DNA of 64,000 bases from an uncultured Paracoccaceae bacterium. GTDB lineage: Bacteria; Pseudomonadota; Alphaproteobacteria; Rhodobacterales; Rhodobacteraceae. Below the pieces are notes generated by a model, which was given only the letters and a program-made list of their open reading frames with translations, did no database searches and was not told the origin of the DNA. Location of the stretch: contig CALMJS010000016.1 in the NCBI GenBank assembly GCA_937864535.1, positions 217,910 to 281,909 of the forward strand, in the 5' to 3' direction. The position numbers and the translations under genes are program-made. Shown piece after piece: positions 35,372 through 44,265 of this stretch (positions are counted from its first letter, which is position 1; each line of letters begins with the position of its first letter).

Positions 35372-37924
35372 TCAGTCGATCATGCGGGTGACCATTTCAG
35401 CGGTATCCCGGCTCAGACCGGGTGTCGCCAGTATGCGTTCCAGTTCTTCGTACATCAGGGCCTGACGATCCTCGTCATAGCGTTGCCAGGTGTCAAAGGC
35501 CGCGCTGGTCCGTGCCGCAGTTTGCGGGTTTACGGCGTCCAGCTTGATGATCCAGTCAGCGAGGAGGCGATAGCCGCTGCCATCGGGATTGTGGAACCCT
35601 GCGGTATTGCCCGTCAGCGCTCCAAACAGCGCACGGAACCTGTTGGGATTTTTCCAGTCAAAGTCCGCGTGCTGCGTCAGGCGACGCGCAATCGAGGCGG
35701 CATCCTCCGGCTGGGCCATCGCGACCTGAAGGCTGAACCATTTGTCCATGACCAGACGGTCCTTGGCCCAGCGATTGCGGAAATGGGTCAACTCTTCTTC
35801 GCCGGCGCCAACGGTGATCAGCGCACTCAGGGACGCCAGTTCCTGTGTCATGTTGTCGGCGCTGGCGAATTGTCGCTGCGCCGTTGCGCCGCCGTCGATC
35901 AGCGTCAGATAGGACAGCGCCGCATTCGTCAGGTTGCGCTTGCCCGCCGAGGCCGCGTCCGGGCTAAAGTCTTCGTCCTCGAGCTGGTAGAGGAAGTACA
36001 GGTTCGACAGCACCGCTTCGGCATAGGTCGCGATCGAGTGGCGCAGGCGCTCGCGCTCCACATGGATTTCCCACGGGTCGGGTATATGCCCGCGATCGGT
36101 CAGAACGCGGCAGATGTCGTCCACTGTCGGCAGAGCCAGTAGCAGCGCCCGATAGGCCGGATCAAACCGGTCATCCAGCAGCGCATTGGCCAGCGTATCC
36201 AGATAGGGCGTTGCGGGCGTTTCGTTTTCGAGCACCATGGTGCAAAGCACGTCGCGGGCCAGCGTCCGCGCGGCCTCCCACTTGTTAAAAGGGTCGGTGT
36301 CATGTGCGAGTTGGAACAGCGTGACGATATCGCTCTGGTCCATATGCAGCTGCACGGGGGCCGAAAATTCGCGCAGGATAGAGGGGATCGGGCGAATGCC
36401 CAGATCCGGCCAGCTAAAGGTCTGTTCTGCCTCTGTCAGTTCCAGCATCTGGGTCGGCAGTAATTCGGACCCGTCAGGCGACAGCAATCCCACCGCGATC
36501 GGGATCACCATCGGCTGTTTGACCGGCTGTCCCGGGGTCGGGTCGATTTTCTGGCGCATGGTCAGCGTGTAAACGCCATCGCGCCATTTTTCGGTGACAT
36601 AGACATGGGGCGTGCCGGCCTGCGTATACCACAGCTTGAACTGCGTCAGATCCCGGCCGGTGATATCCTCGAACACCTGCAGCCAATCCTCGATCGTGGC
36701 GGCATGGCCGTCGTGCCGTTCGAAATAGAGGTCCACGGCATGGTAATAGGCGTCATCGCCGACCAGCCGTTTGAGCATGCCGATCACCTCGGCACCCTTT
36801 TCATAGACTGTGACAGTGTAGAAATTGTTAATCTCGACAAAGCTATCGGGGCGCACCGGATGGGCAAGCGGTCCGGCGTCCTCGCGGAACTGGCGCGCGC
36901 GCAAGGTGATGACGTCGTCGATCCGCTTGACCGCCGCAGAGCGCTGATCGCCCGTGAATTGCTGATCGCGGAAAACCGTCAGACCTTCTTTGAGGCAGAG
37001 TTGGAACCAATCGCGGCAGGTGATGCGATTGCCGGTCCAGTTGTGGAAATATTCATGGGCAATGATCGCCTCGATCCGTTCGAAATTCGCGTCGGTCGAG
37101 GTTTCCGCGCTCGCCAGCACGCAGGACGAGTTGAAGATGTTCAACCCTTTGTTTTCCATGGCGCCCATGTTGAAATCGTCCACAGCGACGATGTTGAACA
37201 CGTCGAGGTCGTATTCGCGGCCATAGACATATTCGTCCCACGCCATCGACCGCTTGAGCGCGCCCATACCGAAGCCGCATTTGTCGATATCGGCAGGGCG
37301 AACCCAGATGTTCAGGTCCACATGACGCCCCGACTGGGTGGTGAAACTGTCCGGATGGTTCACGAGGTTGCCCGCGACGAGGGCGAACAGATAGGACGGT
37401 TTCGGCCAGGGATCGTGCCATTCGGCCCAGCCATCGCCGCTGGCGGTCGGGTTGCCGTTGGACAGCAAAACCGGCAGGTCACTCTCGATCCGCACGGTGA
37501 ACCGCGCCATCACGTCGGGACGGTCGGGATAAAAGGTGATCTTGCGGAACCCTTCGGCCTCGCATTGGGTGCAATACATGCCGCCGGACATATAGAGCCC
37601 CTCCAGGGCGGTATTGGTCTTCGGGCTGATTTCGACCTCGGCCTCCCAGACAAAGGGGGCGTCGGGCACCGCGACAGTCAAGCCGGTCGCGCTGAGCGAC
37701 GGCGACACGGGCTGTCCGTCGATTTTGGCCGAGATCAGCGTAATCTGTTCTCCATGCAGGAAAAAGTCGCGATCAGTGGCGTCAGGGTTGGGGGAAAATT
37801 CAATTCGCGCAAAAACGCGTGTGGCTGTGGGGTCAAGCCGGAATGTCAGATGGACCGAGTCAACATTGAACCCGAAAGGTTTGTAGTCCTTTAGGTAAAT
37901 GGTTTGCGGTGTCATATCTTTCAT
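35372..37924 (-). CDS. pepN: Aminopeptidase N
   Basis: 850-aa M1 zinc aminopeptidase. Substrate motif GAMENKGLNIFN (about residue 261 onward), zinc site HEYFHNW with the downstream Glu in LCLKEGLTVFRDQQF. The length and C-terminal helical domain (DUF3458-type) match the E. coli-like PepN of proteobacteria. It probably degrades peptides in the cytoplasm. Start codons at 37924 and 37915 are both possible. A 183-bp gap to DUF2256 follows upstream, containing the short palindrome CCTATCGGGATAGG at 38056-38069. Confidence 0.95.
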   Translation of the reverse strand: MKDMTPQTIYLKDYKPFGFNVDSVHLTFRLDPTATRVFARIEFSPNPDATDRDFFLHGEQITLISAKIDGQPVSPSLSATGLTVAVPDAPFVWEAEVEISPKTNTALEGLYMSGGMYCTQCEAEGFRKITFYPDRPDVMARFTVRIESDLPVLLSNGNPTASGDGWAEWHDPWPKPSYLFALVAGNLVNHPDSFTTQSGRHVDLNIWVRPADIDKCGFGMGALKRSMAWDEYVYGREYDLDVFNIVAVDDFNMGAMENKGLNIFNSSCVLASAETSTDANFERIEAIIAHEYFHNWTGNRITCRDWFQLCLKEGLTVFRDQQFTGDQRSAAVKRIDDVITLRARQFREDAGPLAHPVRPDSFVEINNFYTVTVYEKGAEVIGMLKRLVGDDAYYHAVDLYFERHDGHAATIEDWLQVFEDITGRDLTQFKLWYTQAGTPHVYVTEKWRDGVYTLTMRQKIDPTPGQPVKQPMVIPIAVGLLSPDGSELLPTQMLELTEAEQTFSWPDLGIRPIPSILREFSAPVQLHMDQSDIVTLFQLAHDTDPFNKWEAARTLARDVLCTMVLENETPATPYLDTLANALLDDRFDPAYRALLLALPTVDDICRVLTDRGHIPDPWEIHVERERLRHSIATYAEAVLSNLYFLYQLEDEDFSPDAASAGKRNLTNAALSYLTLIDGGATAQRQFASADNMTQELASLSALITVGAGEEELTHFRNRWAKDRLVMDKWFSLQVAMAQPEDAASIARRLTQHADFDWKNPNRFRALFGALTGNTAGFHNPDGSGYRLLADWIIKLDAVNPQTAARTSAAFDTWQRYDEDRQALMYEELERILATPGLSRDTAEMVTRMID

Positions 37925-38107
37925 ACGGCGCTCCGGACGCTGCTCCCCGCATTAAACGGCTGAATGCCCGCTCTAGTTAGGGTTTAATTATAGAAAATAT
38001 CGGGGTTTACATGACCATTCTCAGTCGGAATGTGCAAGAGAACAGGGCCGCTTTACCTATCGGGATAGGGGACAAGCGGTTGACTGCACAGGGTTTGGGC
38101 CGCCGCG

Positions 38108-38266
38108 ATGGCTAGGATGCGCAAAAAATCCGACCTGCCGACCAAGCTCTGCGCCTGCTGCGGACTGCCCTTTACGTGGCGCAAGAAATGGGCGCGCGAT
38201 TGGGATCAGGTTCGTTTCTGTTCGGATCGCTGCCGGGCGGAAAAATCCCGCCCGACAAAGGAATGA
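38108..38266 (+). CDS. DUF2256 small zinc-ribbon-like protein
   Basis: 52-aa protein. The order [16 protein letters not shown] followed by FCSDRCR is the DUF2256 signature, with two CxxC pairs likely binding one zinc. Alternative in-frame ATG at 38117. In other bacteria DUF2256 genes are often near photolyase/cryptochrome-like genes, which is not the case here. Function unknown. It is convergent with the SRPBCC gene, 2 bp apart. Confidence 0.85.
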   Translation: MARMRKKSDLPTKLCACCGLPFTWRKKWARDWDQVRFCSDRCRAEKSRPTKE

Positions 38267-38268
38267 GG

Positions 38269-38712
38269 TTATTCGCCCAGTACCGCTGCCAACTTGGCAA
38301 AGGTGGTGTAGCCCAGTTCGACCGCATTGTAGGACAGGGCCTGCTGTTTGGCCTCGGGGGTGGGCAGCACCATCGTGTAGGTCAGCAGTGTGCCGCCCTC
38401 ATGCGGGGTCAGGATTGCGGTAACCTCGAACGGGACGCCGTCATCCTGTCCGTCATCCATCAGGAATTCGATCCGTTCGCCCGGAACCAGCCGGGTGAAC
38501 CGGTGGCGATTGGCAAAGGTCACGCCGTCGCCCACCATATCGAACAGCCAATGGCCGCCCTCGCGCAGGTCGATGTCGTGCGACACGCAGCGTAGCCCTT
38601 CGGGGGCGAACCACAGGGGCAGGGTCTGCGGATTGATCCAGGCGTCATAGACCACCTGCGGCGGAGCCCGAAACGTCCGGGTCAGGACCAATGACCGATC
38701 GTCGAGGCTCAT
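38269..38712 (-). CDS. SRPBCC (AHSA1-type) domain protein 2
   Basis: 147-aa protein with a single START/AHSA1-like fold: RTFRAPPQVVYDAWINPQTLPLWFAPEG at the N-terminus and TLLTYTMVLPTPEAKQQAL near the C-terminus. It would bind a small hydrophobic ligand. ATG at 38712 overlaps the end of the upstream SRPBCC gene by 4 bp. Third gene of an ArsR-SRPBCC-SRPBCC operon, a common arrangement in which the ArsR protein regulates the ligand-binding proteins. Confidence 0.85.
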   Translation of the reverse strand: MSLDDRSLVLTRTFRAPPQVVYDAWINPQTLPLWFAPEGLRCVSHDIDLREGGHWLFDMVGDGVTFANRHRFTRLVPGERIEFLMDDGQDDGVPFEVTAILTPHEGGTLLTYTMVLPTPEAKQQALSYNAVELGYTTFAKLAAVLGE

Positions 38713-39185
38713 TTCGCGGCCAAGAGCGATTGGGCATAGGCTTCTAGTTGATCGACGACCGTGCCCCAACCATCATAGAACCCCATCGCCTTGTGCTGGG
38801 CGGCGGTGTCTGTGTTGCGGTGGCGGGCAATCGCCGTATAGGTGGTGCCGCCATCCGGCGCGTCGGCCAGAATGATAAAGGCCGTCATGAACGGTTCGGC
38901 AGTGGGCTTCCAACCTTCGGTGTAAGTGTCGGTAAATACCAGCTTTTCGTTCGGAATCACCTCGAGGTAGACGCCGTTATTCTCCATGATGTTGCCATCG
39001 ACATCAAAGGTCGTGCAGCAGGCCCCGCCCGCGCGGACATCCAGTTTGCAGGACGTGACCTTATGCGGCTTGGGGACAAAGAAATGCGGTAGGTGTTCTT
39101 CGGAGGTCCAGCATTCCCAGACCAGCGACCGCGGGGCGGCGACATGGCGGGTAAAGTGCAGGTCGGTTTCAGGATCCAGATCCAT
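38709..39185 (-). CDS. SRPBCC (AHSA1-type) domain protein 1
   Basis: 158-aa START/AHSA1-like protein (HFTRHVAAPRSLVWECWTSEEHLPHFF start, EVIPNEKLVFTDTYTEGW centre, and HKAMGFYDGWGTVVDQLEAYAQ end, typical of activator of Hsp90 ATPase homologue 1-like proteins). Ligand unknown. It overlaps the ArsR gene by 17 bp and the second SRPBCC gene by 4 bp, so all three are translationally coupled. Confidence 0.85.
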   Translation of the reverse strand: MDLDPETDLHFTRHVAAPRSLVWECWTSEEHLPHFFVPKPHKVTSCKLDVRAGGACCTTFDVDGNIMENNGVYLEVIPNEKLVFTDTYTEGWKPTAEPFMTAFIILADAPDGGTTYTAIARHRNTDTAAQHKAMGFYDGWGTVVDQLEAYAQSLLAAK

Positions 39186-39522
39186 GGGTGCGTTCTTTCA
39201 TTAGTTTCATGACATAATCGTCCAGCCGATCCAGTCGGCCTTCCCAGACCTGCCGCTGTTCGGCAAGCCAGGTGTTTACGGGCCCGAATGCCTCTGGCCG
39301 CAGGGCGCAGGTCCGGACGCGACCGTCCTTTTCGGATTGGACCAGTCCGGCGTCCTCTAGCCGTTTGAGGTGACCAAGGATCGTCGGCAGGGCCATTTCA
39401 AACGGAGCCGCCAGTTCGGACACCGGGGCAGGGCCCGCCGCCAAACGTTCGAGCATCGCCCGCCGCGTCGGGTCCGACAGGGCGGTAAAAATCCGGTCGA
39501 GCCTGTCCGGCGCAAGGTCCAT
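39169..39522 (-). CDS. ArsR-family winged-helix regulator
   Basis: 117-aa regulator. The winged-HTH core is IFTALSDPTRRAMLERLAAGPAPVSELAAPFEMALPTILGHLKRLEDAGLV. No metal-binding cysteines of the ArsR/SmtB type, which fits the group that accompanies SRPBCC genes and senses a non-metal signal. It is first in its operon and divergent from the GlcG-like gene (131-bp gap). Confidence 0.9.
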   Translation of the reverse strand: MDLAPDRLDRIFTALSDPTRRAMLERLAAGPAPVSELAAPFEMALPTILGHLKRLEDAGLVQSEKDGRVRTCALRPEAFGPVNTWLAEQRQVWEGRLDRLDDYVMKLMKERTHGSGS

Positions 39523-39654
39523 CCTTTGTCCTATACTGAGTCGATGACCTAACTATCGGCGGCTTTCCACCATGTGGCAAGTTGAAACTTAGGTCTTTGA
39601 CTAACTTATCACCTCTGCGATGTTGGCCGCGACTCCATCACAAAGGCGATTATC

Positions 39655-40083
39655 ATGTCCCGGATTACTTTGGCTCAGGCGCGCACCATTATCGAAACCA
39701 CGTTTTCCAAGGGCGCGGAACTCGGGTTGAAACCGCTCTCGACTGTGGTCCTCGACGCCGGGGGCCATGTCCTCGCGTTTGAACGCAGCGATGGCGCGGC
39801 ACCGGGGCGCTTTGGCATCGCCCACGGCAAGGCCTATGGTTGCGTCATGCTGGGTATGGCGGGGCGCGCGCAAATGGCCCGCGCCGAACAGCAGGCCTAT
39901 TTCATGGCGGCCGTGAACGGGGTCTATGGCGGCAGCGTCGTCCCCGTTCCCGGCGGTGTTCTGGTCCGCGACCCGGACGGTGCCGTTCTGGGGGCGGTCG
40001 GCGTGACCGGGGACACCAGCGACAATGACGCGCTTTGTGCCCTTGCCGGGATCGAAGCTGCCGGTTTGCTGGGCGAAGCCTGA
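39655..40083 (+). CDS. GlcG/HbpS-family protein
   Basis: 142-aa protein of the DUF336/Haem_degrading family: LSTVVLDAGGHVLAFERSDGA, GIAHGKAYGCV, and GGVLVRDPDGAVLGAVGVTGDTSDNDALCA. Relatives bind heme (HbpS) or corrinoids, or accompany glycolate oxidation (GlcG). No such genes are adjacent, so the role is unclear. AAAGGCG precedes the ATG. A terminator follows at 40124-40148. Confidence 0.85.
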   Translation: MSRITLAQARTIIETTFSKGAELGLKPLSTVVLDAGGHVLAFERSDGAAPGRFGIAHGKAYGCVMLGMAGRAQMARAEQQAYFMAAVNGVYGGSVVPVPGGVLVRDPDGAVLGAVGVTGDTSDNDALCALAGIEAAGLLGEA

Positions 40084-40123
40084 TTTCCCTGCCGGTTTTC
40101 GGCGACTCTGCATATTTGCAGAC

Positions 40124-40148
40124 AAAAGGCGCATATCCTGCGCCTTTT
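40124..40148 (+). terminator. Intrinsic terminator after the GlcG-like gene
   Basis: Perfect 10-bp stem AAAAGGCGCA / TGCGCCTTTT, loop TATCC, followed by CTTATG. Confidence 0.83.
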
Positions 40149-40160
40149 CTTATGTCGGCC

Positions 40161-40184
40161 GTCACAGTAGTTTTACACTGTGAC
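40161..40184. promoter_or_regulatory. Operator-like dyad before the gamma-glutamyl hydrolase-like gene
   Basis: 8-bp arms GTCACAGT and ACTGTGAC separated by 8 bp, ending 19 bp before the ATG at 40204. Position fits a repressor site. Confidence 0.45.
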
Positions 40185-40203
40185 ACGTCGCGAAAGGCAA
40201 ACT

Positions 40204-40971
40204 ATGACCCGGCCCGTCATCGGCATCATTGGCAACAGTCAGCTCCTGAACGACCAATATCCGGCCCATGCCGGCGGCACGATGAACAGTTGTGCCATTG
40301 CCCATGTCTCGGAATGCCTGCCGATGATCATTCCCGCAGATCCCGACCTCGTCTCTGTGAGCGAACTCTTGGCGATCTGCGACGGGTTTTTGCTGACGGG
40401 CGGGCGTCCGAACGTCCACCCCAGTGAATACGGCGAGGTCGAGACACCCGCCCATGGCGATTTCGACCGGTGCCGAGACGCGATTACCCTGCCGCTGATC
40501 CGCGCCTGCGTCGAGCGTGGCCAGCCGATCCTCGGCGTCTGTCGCGGGTTCCAAGAGGTCAATGTCGCGATGGGCGGCTCGCTGTTTCCGGAAATCCGCG
40601 ATCTTCCCGGCCGCGATAACCATCGCATGCCGCCCAACGGCACGCTCGAAGAGAAGTTCGCCCTGCGCCATGTCGTTACCCTTACAGAAGGCGGGCCGTT
40701 TCATCGTCTTCTGGGGGCGACCGAGGTGATGACCAACACGCTTCACGGTCAGGGGATCAACCGTCCCGGCGCCCGCGTCGTCATCGATGGCTGCGCGCCC
40801 GATGGCACGCCAGAGGCGATTTATATTCAGGACGCACCCGGTTTTACGATGTCGGTGCAGTGGCACCCGGAATGGAACGCGGACAATGACCCGGTGTCCC
40901 GCCCGCTGTTCCGCGCCTTTGGCGAGGCCGCCCGGGCATGGCGCCAGCGCCGGTGCGCTTCGGCCGCCTGA
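40204..40971 (+). CDS. Class I glutamine amidotransferase-like gamma-glutamyl hydrolase
   Basis: 255-aa protein of the peptidase C26 (PuuD/gamma-glutamyl-GABA hydrolase) family. Nucleophile Cys in GVCRGFQE, His in VQWHPEW with Glu nearby, and the characteristic GFLLTGGRPNVHPSEYGE. The substrate is a gamma-glutamyl amine or amino acid; other PuuD-pathway genes are not present, so the pathway is open. ATG at 40204 chosen, preceded by AAAGGC. The next gene follows after an 86-bp gap. Confidence 0.88.
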   Translation: MTRPVIGIIGNSQLLNDQYPAHAGGTMNSCAIAHVSECLPMIIPADPDLVSVSELLAICDGFLLTGGRPNVHPSEYGEVETPAHGDFDRCRDAITLPLIRACVERGQPILGVCRGFQEVNVAMGGSLFPEIRDLPGRDNHRMPPNGTLEEKFALRHVVTLTEGGPFHRLLGATEVMTNTLHGQGINRPGARVVIDGCAPDGTPEAIYIQDAPGFTMSVQWHPEWNADNDPVSRPLFRAFGEAARAWRQRRCASAA

Positions 40972-41057
40972 GACGGAGTCGGTCCCGGTCGATTTCCGTT
41001 GATTTACGCCGCAACCCCCGCCATCTGTTAGCGGTATCAGCGGGGCAGGAGGACTAT

Positions 41058-41744
41058 ATGAAACGCTCGACGATCAACACCATCATGGCGCAGGCGGACG
41101 ACCTGATCCGCCACTACGGCTTTACCTTGCCGCCCTTCGCGTCATGGTCGCCTGACGAATTCAAATCGCGTGCCGCCTCGGCCCGCCATGTGATCGACGC
41201 GCGCTGCGGATGGGATATCACCGATTATGGCGCTGGCCGTTTTGACGAGATGGGGTTGTTTCTCTTTACCCTGCGCAATGGCCTTTTGGGCGACCTGCAG
41301 CGCGGCGGCGGCATGTGCTATGCGGAAAAACTGCTGATCTCGCGGCAGGACCAGCTGTCCCCCATGCACACCCATGTGATCAAGGCCGAGGATATCATCA
41401 ACCGTGGCGGCGCGACGCTGATCGTCGAACTCTTCGGCTCCGATGACGCTGGCCAGTTTGCCGAAGACCGTGGGGGCACCGTTTGGTGCGACGGTATTCG
41501 CGTCGATTACGCGCCGGGCCAGAAACTCCGCCTCGCCCCGGGCGAGAGCGTGACCCTGCGCCCCGGCGACTGGCATGCCTTCTGGGGCGAGGGCGGCGAT
41601 GTGCTGATCGGCGAGGTTTCGACCGTCAACGACGACGAAACCGACAATATCTTCCGCGACCCTATCGGCCGTTTCGCCCGGATCGAAGAGGACGAAGCAC
41701 CCACCCACCTGCTCGTCAGCGATTATCGCACTTGGTTGGCCTAG
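41058..41744 (+). CDS. D-lyxose ketol-isomerase-like cupin protein
   Basis: 228-aa cupin protein of the D-lyxose isomerase (PF07385) family, which interconverts D-lyxose and D-xylulose. Metal-binding motif MHTHVIKAEDIINRGG (His-x-His and Glu) at about residues 100-115 and the later GDWHAFWGEGGDVLIGEVSTVND match the family. GCAGGAGG precedes the ATG at 41058; the longer upstream frame overlaps the previous gene. No sugar-transport genes are near, so true substrate is uncertain. Confidence 0.85.
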   Translation: MKRSTINTIMAQADDLIRHYGFTLPPFASWSPDEFKSRAASARHVIDARCGWDITDYGAGRFDEMGLFLFTLRNGLLGDLQRGGGMCYAEKLLISRQDQLSPMHTHVIKAEDIINRGGATLIVELFGSDDAGQFAEDRGGTVWCDGIRVDYAPGQKLRLAPGESVTLRPGDWHAFWGEGGDVLIGEVSTVNDDETDNIFRDPIGRFARIEEDEAPTHLLVSDYRTWLA

Positions 41745-41753
41745 GGCCGCCTG

Positions 41754-41816
41754 CTTTCATCTTTCTAAAAATACCTCCGCCGGAGGCATTGGGCCCGTCT
41801 TGCGGGCCCAATTTTT
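41754..41816 (+). repeat. Dispersed intergenic repeat, copy 3 (C-type), with terminator
   Basis: CTTTCATCTTTCTAAAAATA, CCTCCGCCGGAGG, then a 10-bp stem ATTGGGCCCG / CGGGCCCAAT (41788-41812) followed by TTTT. It lies between convergent genes and is a clear terminator for the plus strand. Confidence 0.88.
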
Positions 41817-41824
41817 GCTCGGGT

Positions 41825-43537
41825 TCAGGTGCGCACGCCCGCAAACCGGGTCTGCCACTCTTCGCGTTCTTCGTCGCTGATCTTGCGGAACAGATTTTCC
41901 GGCACCTCAAAGGCGTGACCGGCGGGCAGGGCGTTCAGGGCCGCAGCGATATCCTCGGGCCAGCCTGCGTTGTCCATCTTCATCGCGGCCAGCATGGTGG
42001 CGGCGGCGTCGGGAATGAACGGGGCGGAGAGGACCGCGTATAGGCCGATCAGGTTCAGGCCAAACCGCACTTGCGCGGCGGCGGTTGCCTCGTCGGTTTT
42101 GAACGTGGACCACGGTGCGGCGTCCTGCAGGTATTCGTTGCCGATCACCCAGATCGCCCGCAACTCGCCTGCAGCCTTGCGTACCTCGATCGCGTCCATG
42201 AACCCCTCATAGGCCCGCAGCCGTTCGGTCAGGGCCGCGATCACCGCTTGCTCTTTGTCGCCATAGGCTCCGGCTTCGGGCACGACCTCGCCAAATTTCG
42301 ACCGGCAGAACTTGGTGATCCGGCTGACAAAGTTGCCCAGAACGTCAGCAAGGTCTTTGTTCACCGATTGCTGGAAGTTGTCCCAGGTGAATTCCGAGTC
42401 CGACGATTCCGGCGCGTGCGACAGCAGCCACCAGCGCCAGTAATCGGCGGGCAGGATTTCTAGCGCCTGATCCATGAACACGCCGCGTCCGCGCGAGGTC
42501 GAGAATTGGCCGCCATCGTAGTTCAGGTAGTTGAACGATTTGATGTAATCGACCAGCTTCCACGGCTCGCCCGACCCGAGGATGGTCGAGGGGAATGACA
42601 GCGTATGGAACGGGACGTTATCCTTGCCCATGAACTGGGTGTAGGTCACATCCTCGGCGCCCTTGTCGGTCCGCCACCAGCGTTCCCAGTCGGCGCCCTT
42701 GCCGGCATCGACCCATTCCTGCGCACAGGCGATGTATTCGATGGGGGCATCGAACCAGACGTAGAACACCTTGCCTTCCATGCCCGGCCAGTCGGCGTCG
42801 CCTTTCTTGACCGGCACGCCCCAGTCCAGATCGCGGGTGATGCCACGATCCTGAAGGCCGTCACCATCGCGCAGCCATTTTTTCGCGATCGAAGTGGTCA
42901 GCACCGGCCAGTCGGTCTTGCTGTCGATCCATGTGTCGAGCTGGTCCTTCATCGCGGTCTGGCGCAGATAGAGGTGTTTGGTTTCGCGCATTTCCAGATC
43001 GGTCGAGCCCGAGATGGTCGAATGCGGATTGATCAGGTCAACAGGGTCGAGCTGTTTGGTGCAGTTGTCACACTGGTCGCCGCGCGCGCTGTCGAACCCG
43101 CAGTTGGGGCAGGTGCCCTCGATATAGCGGTCGGGCAGATACCGGCCATCGGCGTGGCTGTACATCTGCTTTTCGCTGACTTCGCGGATCAGGTCGTTTT
43201 CGGCCAGACGACCGGCAAAATGCTGCGTCAGTGCCTTGTTGCGATCAGAAGACGACCGTCCGAAATGGTCGAACGACAGCCGGAAGCCTTCGGCGATCTT
43301 GGCCTGCACGACATGCATTTCGGCGCAGTAGTCCGCAACGGGCTTGCCTGCCTTGGCCGCGGCCAGTTCGGCGGGCGTGCCGTGTTCGTCCGTGGCACAC
43401 AAGAACAAAACCTCGTGACCACGCCCGCGCAGGTAGCGCGCATAGAGGTCGGCGGGCAACTGCGACCCGACGAGGTTTCCAAGGTGTTTGATCCCGTTAA
43501 TATAGGGAATTGCCGAAGTGATGAGATGTCTGGCCAT
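41825..43537 (-). CDS. metG: Methionyl-tRNA synthetase
   Basis: 570-aa class I synthetase. N-terminal HIGH-type site in [14 protein letters not shown], zinc-binding [17 protein letters not shown] (four Cys), KMSKS-equivalent [10 protein letters not shown], and the anticodon-binding helical domain. The C-terminal tRNA-binding domain (EMAPII-like) is absent, as in many alphaproteobacterial MetRS. AGGAAAG precedes the ATG. The downstream dispersed repeat separates it from the lyxose isomerase gene. Confidence 0.97.
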   Translation of the reverse strand: MARHLITSAIPYINGIKHLGNLVGSQLPADLYARYLRGRGHEVLFLCATDEHGTPAELAAAKAGKPVADYCAEMHVVQAKIAEGFRLSFDHFGRSSSDRNKALTQHFAGRLAENDLIREVSEKQMYSHADGRYLPDRYIEGTCPNCGFDSARGDQCDNCTKQLDPVDLINPHSTISGSTDLEMRETKHLYLRQTAMKDQLDTWIDSKTDWPVLTTSIAKKWLRDGDGLQDRGITRDLDWGVPVKKGDADWPGMEGKVFYVWFDAPIEYIACAQEWVDAGKGADWERWWRTDKGAEDVTYTQFMGKDNVPFHTLSFPSTILGSGEPWKLVDYIKSFNYLNYDGGQFSTSRGRGVFMDQALEILPADYWRWWLLSHAPESSDSEFTWDNFQQSVNKDLADVLGNFVSRITKFCRSKFGEVVPEAGAYGDKEQAVIAALTERLRAYEGFMDAIEVRKAAGELRAIWVIGNEYLQDAAPWSTFKTDEATAAAQVRFGLNLIGLYAVLSAPFIPDAAATMLAAMKMDNAGWPEDIAAALNALPAGHAFEVPENLFRKISDEEREEWQTRFAGVRT

Positions 43538-43668
43538 GTGTCTTTCCTGTCCGCAGTCACTGCCTTTTAGCTGCGCTCGGCGCGGGTTTCCAGCGCCGTA
43601 AACCTTCCCCCCGGCGCTGCAATGCGGTATGATTGCGCCAGAGCAGAATTCAACAACGGAATACTCCG

Positions 43669-44130
43669 ATGAAAAACACGGTTTTGGCAGTCGCTATGGG
43701 CCTTTGTGCTGCGGCGACCGGCGCATCCGCGCAGCAGGCCTATGGCGGCGTTGTCTATGACTTGGCCTATCCGCATCAGGGCGACAATGGCGATGCGACC
43801 GGTATCGTCGGCGGCCTGCGCTTTGGCGATGGCGCGACGACCTTTGGCGGGGAAATGGATCTGGGCGTCGCCGGATCGGTCGATTATCACGCGCTGCGCC
43901 TGCGCGGTATCGTCCGCAACGACATGGGGCAGTTCGCGATGTTCGGCGGTCTGGGCCTGTCGCGCTATGATCTGGACGCGGGCGGCAGCAATGAAGGCTA
44001 CAACTTTGGCCTTGGCGTCGACTACGAAGTCACCAGCGGGATCGACCTGCGCGGCGAATTCATCCGCGACATCATGTGGGGCTACACCGATAGCACCAAC
44101 CTGCGCATGGGCGTGATGTTCGGGTTCTAA
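43669..44130 (+). CDS. Small outer-membrane beta-barrel protein
   Basis: 153-aa protein with a signal peptide ([21 protein letters not shown], cleavage before QQAYGG). The mature part consists of short amphipathic strands with [19 protein letters not shown] and [21 protein letters not shown], ending in GVMFGF with a terminal Phe. About 8 strands, so an OmpA/Opa-like small barrel. Specific function unknown. Followed by a terminator (44153-44174). Confidence 0.8.
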   Translation: MKNTVLAVAMGLCAAATGASAQQAYGGVVYDLAYPHQGDNGDATGIVGGLRFGDGATTFGGEMDLGVAGSVDYHALRLRGIVRNDMGQFAMFGGLGLSRYDLDAGGSNEGYNFGLGVDYEVTSGIDLRGEFIRDIMWGYTDSTNLRMGVMFGF

Positions 44131-44152
44131 CCTCGCGATCAGCGGACTGTCA

Positions 44153-44174
44153 GGGCGCCCTCGGGCGCCCTTTT
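44153..44174 (+). terminator. Intrinsic terminator after the small beta-barrel gene
   Basis: GGGCGCCC repeated (each copy is itself palindromic) around TC, followed by TTTTCATTT. Confidence 0.82.
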
Positions 44175-44265
44175 CATTTGTGCATCCCTGCACAGGTCTC
44201 AGGCGGGGGCTTGTACGCGGCCTGCGTCGCGGTAGGTTTACGCAAACATAAAGCAAGGATGTTCC

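Noticed and set aside
36605..37894. Plus-strand frame of about 430 codons
   Set aside because: Antisense to pepN, which has intact GAMEN and HExxH motifs.
38056..38069. Palindrome CCTATCGGGATAGG upstream of DUF2256
   Set aside because: Short and isolated; could be a chance dyad. Mentioned only in the pepN entry.
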